Below are positions 9,312 to 17,632 of a stretch of DNA of 38,027 bases, in pieces. This stretch comes from Pseudomonadota bacterium (GTDB taxonomy: Bacteria > Pseudomonadota > Alphaproteobacteria > Sphingomonadales > SMXR01). The stretch is taken from assembly GCA_022574255.1 (NCBI GenBank), contig JACZSK010000016.1:1-38027 (forward strand), in the 5' to 3' direction. The translations under genes were made by a program, and so were the position numbers. Each line of letters opens with the position of its first letter. The stretch's first letter is position 1. Below the pieces are notes generated by a model, which did no database searches, was not told where the DNA came from, and worked only from the letters and a program-made list of their open reading frames with translations.

Positions 9312-10583
9312 TCAACCCGCCCTTACTGCTTGAATGGCCTTCAGCGCCGCGGCGGTTGCCGATTGCGTGGACAGCGCCACGTCGAATGGCCCGCCGGCCA
9401 CGCCTGCCGAAAATTGCCCGCCGTCATTTCCTACGGCGGGAATGAGAAAGCCATGCTCGTCCTGCTCCACATCAACCGGCTGGTCAGCGCCCGGCGCCCG
9501 GCTGGGCTCCATTCCCGTGGCCAGCACCACCAGGTCATAGGGTCTTTGGTATATTTCGCGTTCGATGATCTGCTCGCCACAGACCAGGGGCCGGCCATCC
9601 TCGCCGACCACAATATGACCGGGCTTTGATTTGATGAAATTGATGCCCGGATCATTTCGCACGCGCTCGTAAAAGGATGACATTTTGTCGTGGGCGCGGA
9701 TGTCGATGTAATAGATATCGACTTCGGCATCCGGGTATTGCTCGCGCACATAGGCGGCGTGTTTCAGCGAGGCCAGGCAGCAAATCATTGAGCAATAGGG
9801 CAGATGATTGACGTCGCGGGAGCCCGCGCACTGGATCATCGCCACCCTCTTGGCCGGCTCGCCGTCCGATGGCCGGATGATCTTGCCATCGGTGGGGCCA
9901 TCGTGTGCCGCCAGCCGCTCCATCTCAACATTGGTGATGATATCGGGGCTGGAATCGTAGCCGTATACATCCAGCTTCGAGGCATCATAGGGCCGCCAGC
10001 CCGTGGCCCAGATGATGGCGCCGGCATTCAGATCAAAGGTCTCTTCCTGCTGGTCCAGTTCAACCGCGTTATATTTGCAGGATTCTTTTATCTTGTCGGC
10101 CTCGGGCGTGCCGATCACTTCGGGGGAGATGATATAACGCATGGGAAAAGCATGCTCGTGAGGCAGGTAAGCCACCTTCACCTTGTCCATCCCGTAATTG
10201 AAGGAATTGTCGATCTCGGTCTCCGCTGCTTGAGCGCAGGCCCCGCAGGCGGTGCAGTTGGCATTTACAAAACGCGGCGTTTTCCTGACGGTCAGCAGGT
10301 AGTCGCCGCGCACGCCCGTGACCCCCTGCACTTCCGACATGGTCATCAGCTTGATGCGCGGGTTTTTCTTGATCCGCTGATAATTGATTTCCAGCCCGCA
10401 GGTGGGGTGGCAAAGCTTGGGGAAATAGCGGTTCAGACGCGTCACGCGACCGCCCAGCGACGGCCCCTTTTCCAGCAGCACCACGTCATAACCCATTTCG
10501 GCGGCTTCCAGCGCTGCGGTGATGCCCGCGATGCCGCCGCCGACGACCGCTATGGTCTGGCTTTTGGGTGCCCCGTCCGTCAT
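9312..10583 (-). CDS. qmoA: Quinone-interacting oxidoreductase subunit A (HdrA-like)
   Basis: 423 aa flavoprotein: FAD motif AVVGGGIAGITAALEAAE near the N terminus, CHPTCGLEIN, a partial ferredoxin motif CTACGAC, CAGSRD, the cysteine-rich PYCSMICCLASLKHA, and a final ATGMEPSR flavin-contact segment. This fits QmoA, the HdrA paralogue without extra ferredoxin domains. The ATG at 10583 begins where family similarity begins; a longer open frame to 10922 runs antisense into sat and is not credible. First gene of the leftward operon, with 187 bp to the divergent sat start. Confidence 0.92.
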   Translation of the reverse strand: MTDGAPKSQTIAVVGGGIAGITAALEAAEMGYDVVLLEKGPSLGGRVTRLNRYFPKLCHPTCGLEINYQRIKKNPRIKLMTMSEVQGVTGVRGDYLLTVRKTPRFVNANCTACGACAQAAETEIDNSFNYGMDKVKVAYLPHEHAFPMRYIISPEVIGTPEADKIKESCKYNAVELDQQEETFDLNAGAIIWATGWRPYDASKLDVYGYDSSPDIITNVEMERLAAHDGPTDGKIIRPSDGEPAKRVAMIQCAGSRDVNHLPYCSMICCLASLKHAAYVREQYPDAEVDIYYIDIRAHDKMSSFYERVRNDPGINFIKSKPGHIVVGEDGRPLVCGEQIIEREIYQRPYDLVVLATGMEPSRAPGADQPVDVEQDEHGFLIPAVGNDGGQFSAGVAGGPFDVALSTQSATAAALKAIQAVRAG

Positions 10584-10770
10584 ATAGCCGGTTCCATCCT
10601 TGATCGAATCCCTTATATATATCCGTACCTTCGCCCGTCGAGAAGTCCGTATATCAGTTTTTTCGAATATAAACTGTCCTGTTTCAGAGCGGACTCGCCG
10701 AAAGGGCGATGTGGCGGGAGCGGTAAACCGGTCGTACGCCGGTAAAGTAGTCAAAAACAAAGGGAAAATA
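10584..10770. promoter_or_regulatory. Divergent control region between qmoA and sat
   Basis: 187 bp with two AT-rich patches (around 10609-10622 and 10650-10672) in otherwise GC-rich DNA, which is where promoters for both directions are expected. A small hairpin (TCGCC-GAAA-GGGCGA) lies near 10692-10706. I cannot assign confident -35/-10 boxes or an operator. AGGG at about 10761-10764 is the likely sat ribosome site. Confidence 0.4.
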
Positions 10771-11949
10771 ATGTCGAATCTGGTTCCGCCACACGGTTGC
10801 GAAAGCCTTATGCTGCGGCTGTTGCCCGAGACGGAGCGCGCCGACGCTCTCAACCATGCCAAAACGCTGAAGCGGGTGCCCATGACCAGCCGCGAGGTAT
10901 CCGATTTGCTGATGCTGGGCATGGGAGCCTACACGCCGCTTGAGGGCTTCATGGGCGAAGCCGACTGGCGCGGCGTCTGCACGGCCATGGAGCTTTCGTC
11001 CGGCGTCTTCTGGCCCATTCCCATCACGCTCTCCGCCGGACAGGCGTTGGCTGATACCATTGGCATCGGCGAGGAGGTAGCGCTGGTCGATGCCGCGAAC
11101 GACGAAATTCTCGGCGTGCTGACGGTTACCGGGAAATACGGGATCGACAAGGAGCTGGAATGTTCCAGCGTTTATCGCACCACCGACCCGCAGCATCCCG
11201 GCGTCGCCAAGGTTTTGGCGCAGGAAGAAGTAAATCTTTCCGGGCCGGTAGCGGTATTGTCGGAAAGCCATTTCCCCGAGACCTATGCGGAGCTTTATTT
11301 CCGCCCCGAAGAGACCCGCGCCATGTTCGCCGAAAAGGGCTGGTCGACAGTGGCCGCCTTCCAGACCCGCAACCCCATGCATCGCAGCCATGAATACCTG
11401 GCGAAAATTGCCGTCGAAATATGCGACGGACTTTTCATTCACCAGGTGCTGGGCGCCCTGAAGCCGGGCGATATTCCCGCCGATGTGCGCACCGCCGCAA
11501 TCAGCGCCCTGGTTGATAATTATTTCGTGCCGGGGACTGTCATACAGGCCGGCTACCCCATTGAAATGCGCTATGCCGGCCCCCGCGAAGCGTTGCTGCA
11601 TGCGGTGCTGAGGCAAAATTTCGGCTGCTCGCATTTGATTGTCGGGCGCGACCACGCCGGGGTTGGCGATTATTACGGCCCCTTTGACGCTCACCATATT
11701 TTCGACGAAGTACCCGAGAGCAAACTGCGCACAAGGCCGCTGAAGATCGACATTACCTTCTATTGCTATAAATGTGATGGCATGGCGACCGGCCGCACCT
11801 GCCCCCACGGCGAAACCGACCGGCTGCATGTCTCGGGCACGGGCTTGCGAAAAATGTTCGCCGACAAGGAAGCCGTCCCCCCCGAGTTCAGCCGCCCCGA
11901 GGTGCTGGAGGTGCTGCAGGCCTATTACGATAGTTTGCCGGAGGATTAG
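10771..11949 (+). CDS. sat: Dissimilatory-type ATP sulfurylase
   Basis: 392 aa homodimeric-type sulfate adenylyltransferase, which interconverts ATP + sulfate with APS + pyrophosphate. Active-site motifs are intact: [11 protein letters not shown] (about residues 196-206) and [13 protein letters not shown] (about 290-302). The C-terminal C-x-x-C...C-x3-H pattern ([15 protein letters not shown]) is the zinc-site pattern of the dissimilatory Sat family, unlike assimilatory CysDN. Next to aprBA and qmo, it probably makes ATP from APS during sulfur oxidation; the reverse (sulfate reduction) direction cannot be excluded from this window. The TAG stop is formed at the border of the inserted element at 11949. 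Confidence 0.96.
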   Translation: MSNLVPPHGCESLMLRLLPETERADALNHAKTLKRVPMTSREVSDLLMLGMGAYTPLEGFMGEADWRGVCTAMELSSGVFWPIPITLSAGQALADTIGIGEEVALVDAANDEILGVLTVTGKYGIDKELECSSVYRTTDPQHPGVAKVLAQEEVNLSGPVAVLSESHFPETYAELYFRPEETRAMFAEKGWSTVAAFQTRNPMHRSHEYLAKIAVEICDGLFIHQVLGALKPGDIPADVRTAAISALVDNYFVPGTVIQAGYPIEMRYAGPREALLHAVLRQNFGCSHLIVGRDHAGVGDYYGPFDAHHIFDEVPESKLRTRPLKIDITFYCYKCDGMATGRTCPHGETDRLHVSGTGLRKMFADKEAVPPEFSRPEVLEVLQAYYDSLPED

Positions 11950-12215
11950 GGTCTGGACTCAATTACCGGTGAGGGCTGTGCCGCAGCCAAAATTGGCCGG
12001 AACAAGGAGAAAGCGGTGAAGAATAGTGATCTATCTGAAACGATTTTGACGCTGTTCCGGTCGATTTTGGCGCGGTCCGGAACGGATTGGCCCGAAAGGC
12101 CCGGGCAAAGGCGTCGAATATCCTCGCCGATACCCCGGCATCGCCTGCGGTATTCTCCTGTTTTCCGGGCCTTTCGGAGCCAACACAGCTCCACCCGGTA
12201 ATTGGGTTCAGACCC
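11949..12215. mobile_element. MITE-like element with long inverted ends and TA duplication
   Basis: 267 bp. The two ends are imperfect inverted repeats over about 60 bases: both start GGGTCTG, share CAATTACCGG and GCTGTG, and stay similar to about position 66. The dinucleotide TA flanks both sides (11947-11948 and 12216-12217), as expected of a 2-bp target duplication. A further internal foldback pairs the region near 12087-12105 with 12160-12178 (CCGAAAGGCCCGG facing CCGGGCCTTTCGG). It encodes no credible protein, so it would depend on a transposase elsewhere. The TA is also part of the sat TAG stop codon; the right end lies just before the ribosome site of the ankyrin gene. Confidence 0.8.
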
Positions 12216-12234
12216 TAGAGGAGGCTTTGGAACC

Positions 12235-12723
12235 TTGGCCAAATCGCACCGTTTTTTCCTCTGCCCGCCCGACGGCGGCGCTCTGATCGGCATAAGCGGC
12301 CTGAAGCCCGCCCGCGAGGCGGCGCAGCGCCTCGGCAACGGCACCATGATTGTCGATACCATGGCGCAAACTTATCGCCCCATGCTGCAGGAATGCCGGG
12401 ACGGCGAGCTGGTCTATGCCGGCTTTGGCGGCTGGGACACAGGCAAGTTCGGAGTGAATCGCGATTTTATTGAAAGCATAAAAAAGGGCAATGTCCTCAT
12501 CACGCGCGCCTTTCTTGCCAAGGGTGCGAACGTGAACGCCGTTGACGGCAACAACGGCCCTGCCCTGCATTGGGCGGTGGGCGGCGGCAAACCCGAAATC
12601 GTGCAATTACTGCTGGATCAGGGAGCGGATATTTCAGCCACCGACGCCTATGGCCAGACGGCGCTGGAACTGGCCAGAAAGAAGGGCCGGCAGGAGATTA
12701 TTGACGTCCTTACGCAGTCGTAA
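12235..12723 (+). CDS. Ankyrin-repeat protein between sat and aprB
   Basis: 162 aa if begun at TTG 12235, which has a strong ribosome site (AGAGGAGG, 12217-12224) 10 bases upstream; an in-frame TTG at 12202 lies inside the mobile element and before that site, so it is unlikely. The C-terminal half has two to three ankyrin repeats (GANVNAVDGNNGPALHWAVG, then GADISATDAYGQTALELARK). The N-terminal half (about residues 1-75, PPDGGALIGISG and GFGGWDTGKFG) I do not recognise. No signal peptide. Ankyrin repeats mediate protein-protein contacts, so a partner in the Sat/Apr/Qmo set is possible, but this is inferred only from position. Confidence 0.8.
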   Translation: MAKSHRFFLCPPDGGALIGISGLKPAREAAQRLGNGTMIVDTMAQTYRPMLQECRDGELVYAGFGGWDTGKFGVNRDFIESIKKGNVLITRAFLAKGANVNAVDGNNGPALHWAVGGGKPEIVQLLLDQGADISATDAYGQTALELARKKGRQEIIDVLTQS

Positions 12724-12823
12724 ATGACAAGCAGACCAACAATTTCGCTTTATATTCGATAATTATGATATACACTTTTGCTGGTTCAGAAAACGCATTC
12801 AAAATGCGACCCGGGGGGAGACG
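12724..12823 (+). promoter_or_regulatory. Probable aprBA promoter region
   Basis: A markedly AT-rich stretch (12745-12780, with overlapping TATAT/ATAATTATGATATAC) interrupts GC-rich DNA just before aprB, the natural place for the promoter. Exact boxes are not assignable. A strong purine tract GGGGGGAG (about 12812-12819) is the aprB ribosome site. Confidence 0.45.
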
Positions 12824-13243
12824 ATGCCAACTTTTGTATATACTGATAAATGCGACGGCTGCAAAGGCGGTGAAGTCACCGCCTGCATGTATATCTGTCC
12901 GCATGACCTGATGAAGCTCGATACAGAGCGGATGAAGGCCTATAATCAGGAGCCGGAGCAGTGCTGGGAATGTCAGTGCTGCGTCAAGGTCTGCCCCAAG
13001 AACGCCATTGAGGTACGGTCCTTCCAGGACTGGGTGCCCATGGGCGGCGCGGTCATACCGCTGCGTACGGACAGCACTATCATGTGGACCATCAAGTTCC
13101 GCGATGGCGAGGTGAAGCGGTTCAAGTTTCCGGTCCGCACCACGCAGGTGGGAACGATCGACCCCTACGGGGGCAAGCCGGAACCCGGCGACATCAGCGG
13201 TCCGAATTTTTTCACTGAAGAGGGAGCGCTTCCGGTCATCTGA
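12824..13243 (+). CDS. aprB: Adenylylsulfate reductase, beta subunit
   Basis: 139 aa. Two [4Fe-4S] clusters are encoded: one by CDGCKGGEVTACMYICP (residues about 10-26, with the family's expanded spacing) and one by CWECQCCVKVCP (about 47-58). The C-terminal tail (WTIKFRDGE onward) is the extension that wraps the alpha subunit. It carries electrons between the FAD of AprA and the Qmo-type partner. aprA follows after 111 bp, a gap with a 5-bp hairpin (13280-13284 with 13291-13295) and an AAGGA ribosome site. Confidence 0.97.
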   Translation: MPTFVYTDKCDGCKGGEVTACMYICPHDLMKLDTERMKAYNQEPEQCWECQCCVKVCPKNAIEVRSFQDWVPMGGAVIPLRTDSTIMWTIKFRDGEVKRFKFPVRTTQVGTIDPYGGKPEPGDISGPNFFTEEGALPVI

Positions 13244-13354
13244 TTGGCTGGAAGCCGGATGTCCGTCTGATTGCACCAAGCCGCCGACAAGCGGCACCCA
13301 AGACAGAATATATCTGCGGTGCGGGATGGCGTTCACGCGTAAAGGATACGAGCT

Positions 13355-15262
13355 ATGAGTGAAGGTACTTTTGTCGACCCCGAGATCGTCGAGTTTGAAA
13401 CCGACATCCTGATTATCGGCGGTGGCATGGCGGCCTGCGGCTGCGCCTACGAGGCCAAGCGCTGGGCCGGCGACGACGTCAAGATCACACTGGTCGACAA
13501 GGCGGCATTGGAGCGCTCCGGCGCGGTGGCCCAGGGCCTGTCCGCCATCAACACCTATATCGGCGAAAACGACATCGAAGATTACGTGCGCATGGTCCAT
13601 GCCGACCTGATGGGCATTACCCGCGATGACCTGGTCTATGACGTGGGCCGGCATGTGGACGGCACGGTGCATCTGTTCGAGGAATGGGGCCTGCCGATCT
13701 GGAAGGACAAGGAATCCGAAGGCGTGCCGCTCGCCGAGGGCGGAAAACCCGTTCGCTCGGGCCGCTGGCAGATCATGATCAACGGCGAAGGGTACAAGAC
13801 CATCGTCGCGGAGGCGGCAAGAAAAGCGATCGGGATGGAAAACATCCTGGAGCGCGTTTTCATCGTCAAGCTGGTGCTCGACAAGAACAACCCCAACCAG
13901 ATTGCCGGCGCCATCGGATTTTCGGTGCGCGAGAACAAGGTTTATGTGTTCAAGGCCAAGGCTATCCTGAATGTCTGCGGCGGAGCGGTGAACATTTTCC
14001 GTCCGCGCTCAGTCGGTGAAGGCATGGGCCGCGCCTGGTATCCGGTATGGAATGCCGGCTCCACCTACGCCATGGCGGCCCAGGTTGGCGCCGAGCTGAC
14101 GATGATGGAAAACCGTTTCGTGCCGGCCCGCTTCAAGGATGGCTACGGCCCGGTCGGCGCCTGGTTCCTGTTGTTCAAGTCAAAGGCGACCAACGGTTAC
14201 GGCGAGGATTACATGGTCAAGAACGCGGACATGCTGAAAGACTACGCGCCCTATGACACCGCCGCTGTTGTGCCAACCTGTCTGCGCAGTCACGCCATGC
14301 TGAAGGAAATGAAGGAAGGCCGTGGCCCCATCTACATGGACACACCAACCGCCATGGCCAAGCTGGCGGAGACCATGACGCCGTCGGAGATCAAGCATCT
14401 CGAGGCCGAGGCCTGGGAGGATTTCCTCGATATGTGCATCGGTCAGGCGGGCGTCTGGGCGGGCCTGAATATTCGCCCCGAGCAGCATAGATCCGAACTG
14501 ATGCCAACCGAACCCTATTTGCTGGGCTCCCATTCGGGCTGCTGCGGCATCTGGGTTTCGGGCCCCGAAGATTTGAACTCACCCGCCGAATGGAAGTGGG
14601 GCTATAACCGCATGACCACGGTCAAGGGCTTGTTCACGGCGGGCGACGGCGTTGGCGCCTCGGGCCATAAATTCTCCTCCGGTTCCCATGCCGAAGGCCG
14701 TATCGCAGGCAAGAACATGGTCAGATATGTGCAGGACCATAAGGATTTACAACCTGTCCTGAAGGAGAACATCGACGATCTGGTTGAAGAAATCTACAAG
14801 CCGGTGCGCACCTATATGGAGCATAAAGACAAGACGACGACGGAGGACGTGAACCCCTATTACATCCTGCCGAAGATGTTCCAGATGCGCCTGCAAAAAA
14901 TCATGGATGAATATGTGGCGGGCGTGTCCACCTATTACCAGACCAACAAGATTTTGCTCGAGGAAGGCCTGAAATATCTGATGATGCTGAAGGAGGACAG
15001 CGAGCATCTGCGTGCCAAGGATCTGCACGAACTGCTCCGCGCCTGGGAAAATAACCACCGCATGTGGACGGCGGAAGCGCATCTCAGGCATATCCTGTTC
15101 CGCGAGGAGACCCGCTATCCGGGCTTCTATTATCGCGCCGACTTCCTCGACCTGGACGAGGAGAATTGGCATTGCTTCGTCAACTCCCGCTACGATCCGG
15201 AGACCGGCGACTGGGACGTGTTCAAGCGCGAGTGGACCGGCATGGTCGATCACGGGCATTGA
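13355..15262 (+). CDS. aprA: Adenylylsulfate reductase, alpha subunit
   Basis: 635 aa flavoprotein of the fumarate reductase/succinate dehydrogenase superfamily that converts APS and sulfite + AMP into each other. The FAD motif IIGGGMAACGCAYEAK is at residues about 20-35, and the typical AprA segments RSGAVAQGLSAIN, NRFVPARFKDGYGPVGAW and GDGVGASGHKFSSGSHAEGR are all present. Full length for the family, no frame breaks. In an aerobic proteobacterium the enzyme would run toward APS formation from sulfite, with Sat then releasing sulfate and ATP; that direction is inferred. Confidence 0.97.
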   Translation: MSEGTFVDPEIVEFETDILIIGGGMAACGCAYEAKRWAGDDVKITLVDKAALERSGAVAQGLSAINTYIGENDIEDYVRMVHADLMGITRDDLVYDVGRHVDGTVHLFEEWGLPIWKDKESEGVPLAEGGKPVRSGRWQIMINGEGYKTIVAEAARKAIGMENILERVFIVKLVLDKNNPNQIAGAIGFSVRENKVYVFKAKAILNVCGGAVNIFRPRSVGEGMGRAWYPVWNAGSTYAMAAQVGAELTMMENRFVPARFKDGYGPVGAWFLLFKSKATNGYGEDYMVKNADMLKDYAPYDTAAVVPTCLRSHAMLKEMKEGRGPIYMDTPTAMAKLAETMTPSEIKHLEAEAWEDFLDMCIGQAGVWAGLNIRPEQHRSELMPTEPYLLGSHSGCCGIWVSGPEDLNSPAEWKWGYNRMTTVKGLFTAGDGVGASGHKFSSGSHAEGRIAGKNMVRYVQDHKDLQPVLKENIDDLVEEIYKPVRTYMEHKDKTTTEDVNPYYILPKMFQMRLQKIMDEYVAGVSTYYQTNKILLEEGLKYLMMLKEDSEHLRAKDLHELLRAWENNHRMWTAEAHLRHILFREETRYPGFYYRADFLDLDEENWHCFVNSRYDPETGDWDVFKREWTGMVDHGH

Positions 15263-15295
15263 TCGGCACGGCTGCGCAACGGCAATAGAGAATTT

Positions 15296-15334
15296 GAGAG
15301 GCGCTTCCGGTTCGGGGAGCGCCTCTCGCCTTTT
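15296..15334 (+). terminator. Terminator after aprBA
   Basis: A perfect 10-bp stem (15296-15305 with 15318-15327: GAGAGGCGCT facing AGCGCCTCTC) can extend 3 bp into the loop and is followed by GCC and TTTT. The T-tract is short, so termination may be partial, letting some transcripts reach the next gene. Confidence 0.65.
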
Positions 15335-15424
15335 GCCGGGCGCGGTTTCAAAAGCATGGTGAAACGGATATAATGCCGCCGCACCGCCAGGCCGGGCAAT
15401 GGCGCGCGAACCAAGAGAGATGGA

Positions 15425-16381
15425 ATGATGCAGGATAATGACGATATCGAAGGCCCCGGCCTGTCGAAGAAAAGCGCTGACGAGGAAATGGCCAACCGGC
15501 TGGACCGTGGTTCAGAAGTCGAAACCACCCTGTTCGAAGGCGTACGCGGGCTGGACGACAAGCCGGTGCAGCCGGTGCGCTACAAAACGACGGACAGCTT
15601 CAAATTCCGCTGCCATAAGGGCGTCTCCTGCTGGAATCTCTGCTGCCATGGCGCCGACGTGACATTGACGCCAATGGATATTCTCACCCTGGCCGAGCAT
15701 TTCGACATGCGCCCCGCCGAGTTTGTCGGCCGTTTTACGGTGCCCGACCTGCATCCCGGCTCTGGCCTGCCGGTGCCCAAGTTGGTAATGACCGGCAAGG
15801 AGGGCAAGGGGCCCTGTGTGTTCCTGGATGATGAAACCGGTTGCACGGTTTATGACTCGCGCCCCGTGACCTGCCGCTACTACCCCCTGGGTCTGGGGGC
15901 CATCAAAATGAAGGGCCACAAAGACCGCCAGGACATGTATTTCATGGTCAAGGAGAGCCATTGCGAAGGCCACAAAGAAGAAAAAGAGCAGACCGTTGGC
16001 GAATTCCGCAAAGAGCAGGGTGTCGAGGATTATGACCAGATCAACCAGGGATGGGTTGATATCCTGATGAAGATGGCTTCCTGGCGTTCGATGGGCGGGC
16101 CCATGGGCAAGGATGTCAGTACCCAGACCAAGAAGATGTTTTACATGATTTCAACCGACATCGATGCCTTCCGCAAATTTGTTTTCGAGAGCAAGTTCCT
16201 CGACACCTACGAGATCGATGACGAACTTGCCGAGGCGATCAAGACAGATGACCAGGCGCTCCTGCAACTGGGTGTTGGCTGGCTTCGGAATGTGATGTTC
16301 AACGAGGCCACCATCGCCATGAAGCAGGATGTGCTGCAGGGCGCGATCAGCGCGGCCCGCACCGAATTTGGCGCCAGCTAG
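15425..16381 (+). CDS. YkgJ-type cysteine-cluster protein
   Basis: 318 aa. Cysteines cluster as CHKGVSCWNLCC (about residues 60-71), then CVFLDDETGC (about 131-140) and CRYYPLG (about 150), the layout of the CxxCxxCC 'zinc- or iron-chelating' family (YkgJ). The rest, including a long C-terminal half with DVSTQTKKMFYMISTD, I do not recognise. No signal peptide or membrane segment. It sits 162 bp after aprA in the same direction, so a role in metal or cluster supply to Apr/Qmo is possible but unproven. Start at 15425 follows a purine-rich GAGAGATGGA; the ATG at 15428 is equally possible. Confidence 0.8.
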   Translation: MMQDNDDIEGPGLSKKSADEEMANRLDRGSEVETTLFEGVRGLDDKPVQPVRYKTTDSFKFRCHKGVSCWNLCCHGADVTLTPMDILTLAEHFDMRPAEFVGRFTVPDLHPGSGLPVPKLVMTGKEGKGPCVFLDDETGCTVYDSRPVTCRYYPLGLGAIKMKGHKDRQDMYFMVKESHCEGHKEEKEQTVGEFRKEQGVEDYDQINQGWVDILMKMASWRSMGGPMGKDVSTQTKKMFYMISTDIDAFRKFVFESKFLDTYEIDDELAEAIKTDDQALLQLGVGWLRNVMFNEATIAMKQDVLQGAISAARTEFGAS

Positions 16382-16408
16382 GCGCGTTTTCCGGGGACAG
16401 GGGCAGAT

Positions 16409-17362
16409 ATGGCGGTCTATACGGAAATCACCGAGCGCCAGCTGGCTGACTTTCTCGTGCATTTCGACCTGCCGCCGCTGCGCCGTTATACCGGCATCGC
16501 CGAGGGCATTGAAAATACCAATTTCCTGCTCGAAACAGAGGACGGGCGATATGTTCTGACGCTGTTCGAGCGGCGCACCCCCGGTGAGGATTTACCGTTC
16601 TTTCGCGATCTGATGGCGCATCTGGCGGCCGGTGGCCTGCCTTGCCCGCTCCCGGTATCCGGCGCTGGCTCCGGAAAGGCGCCAATCGAACTGGCGGGGA
16701 AACCCGCTCTCGTGGTTTCGTTCCTGCCCGGTGCGCAGAATACCAACCCCACGGAAAAAGAGGCTGGTGCGGTCGGAGAAATGCTGGCGCGCCTGCATCG
16801 GACAGCGGCGGATTTCAGCCGTTCGCGCGGCAACAGCATGGGGCCCGCGGCCTGGCGCGAAATGGCCGACAAAATCGCATCCGGGGCCCGGGATGTTGCG
16901 CCTGACCTGCTCGATCTGTTCGCCGCCGAGCTGGATTTTCTTGAAGCCCACTGGCCGCGGGGTTTGCCGTCCGAATTACCAGCGGGCATCATCCACGGCG
17001 ATTTCTTTCCCGATAACCTGCTCTGGGAAGGCGGCGCGATCAGCGGCGTGATCGACTTCTATTTCGCCTGCAAGGAGGTACTGGCCTATGACCTGGCTGT
17101 GACGCTGAACGCCTGGTGCTTTGGCCCCGCCGGGGAATTCGACGAGAACCGCGCCGGAGCAATCGTCGCCGGGTACGAGGCCGTTCGCCCGCTGACCGCG
17201 GAGGAAAAAGCGGCCATGCCCCGGTTCCTGCGCGGTGCGGCGCTGAGGATTCTGCTCAGCCGCACCCACGATCAGCTGTTCGGCGTCGAGGATGCCCTGG
17301 TCACGCCCAAGGACCCGGCGGAATATCTGGGAATTCTCAATTTTCATCGGGGCAGTGAATAA
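16409..17362 (+). CDS. thrB: Homoserine kinase (ThrB, aminoglycoside-phosphotransferase fold)
   Basis: 317 aa. Phosphorylates homoserine for threonine synthesis. The fold is the APH/choline-kinase type used by many alphaproteobacteria rather than the GHMP type of E. coli: GIENTNFLLET near residue 32, catalytic HGDFFPDNLLW (about 195-205) and the metal-binding segment GVIDFYFACKEVLAYDLAV. It is 27 bp downstream of the YkgJ gene. Its substrate is made by the homoserine dehydrogenase fusion encoded at 20085-21977. Confidence 0.93.
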   Translation: MAVYTEITERQLADFLVHFDLPPLRRYTGIAEGIENTNFLLETEDGRYVLTLFERRTPGEDLPFFRDLMAHLAAGGLPCPLPVSGAGSGKAPIELAGKPALVVSFLPGAQNTNPTEKEAGAVGEMLARLHRTAADFSRSRGNSMGPAAWREMADKIASGARDVAPDLLDLFAAELDFLEAHWPRGLPSELPAGIIHGDFFPDNLLWEGGAISGVIDFYFACKEVLAYDLAVTLNAWCFGPAGEFDENRAGAIVAGYEAVRPLTAEEKAAMPRFLRGAALRILLSRTHDQLFGVEDALVTPKDPAEYLGILNFHRGSE

Positions 17363-17432
17363 ACCCAGGCCCGGTAATCCTGACACGCCAGGGCGCTGCA
17401 ACCTTGACCTTTCCCCCGTCTCAAGGCAATAA

Positions 17433-17528
17433 ATGGCGGCTATGAAAAACAAGCTCGCCATTGTCAAAACCGCGATGCCGCACCCGGGAAGCGCGGCGCC
17501 GGATATTGCGGGCAGGATCAACTGTTAG
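17433..17528 (+). CDS. Possible leader peptide of the proBA attenuator
   Basis: 31-codon ORF with AAGG 6 bases before its ATG; the peptide ends in TAMPHPGSAAPDIAGRINC. Three proline codons (codons 16, 18 and 23) lie just before TTGCGGGC at 17506-17513, which is exactly complementary to GCCCGCAA at 17562-17569, the 5' arm of the following terminator. The stop codon is 33 bases before that arm, the same geometry as the threonine and branched-chain leaders in this window. Only three Pro codons, not a run, so this remains tentative. TTGACC at 17404-17409 with AATAAA about 18 bases later could be the promoter. Confidence 0.45.
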   Translation: MAAMKNKLAIVKTAMPHPGSAAPDIAGRINC

Positions 17529-17561
17529 GCCAGAGTTAGTAAACACTCTCACCAAGGTTAA

Positions 17562-17596
17562 GCCCGCAACGACAAGATTCGCTGCGGGATTTTTTT
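17562..17596 (+). terminator. Terminator hairpin upstream of proB (possible attenuator)
   Basis: Stem CCCGCA (17563-17568) with TGCGGG (17583-17588), a 14-base loop, then A and seven T. It could end thrB transcripts, but it lies 200 bp past thrB and only 37 bp before proB. The 5' arm can pair instead with 17506-17513 in the small ORF (8 bp, no mismatch), which would act as an antiterminator. Confidence 0.75.
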
Positions 17597-17632
17597 ACAG
17601 CTCCAGACGGAGTTCAGGGAACGCGGGATTTG

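Noticed and set aside
10584-10922. N-terminal extension of qmoA by about 113 codons
   Set aside because: The extension is antisense to the sat start, crosses the divergent promoter region and has no similarity to QmoA, which begins at 10583.
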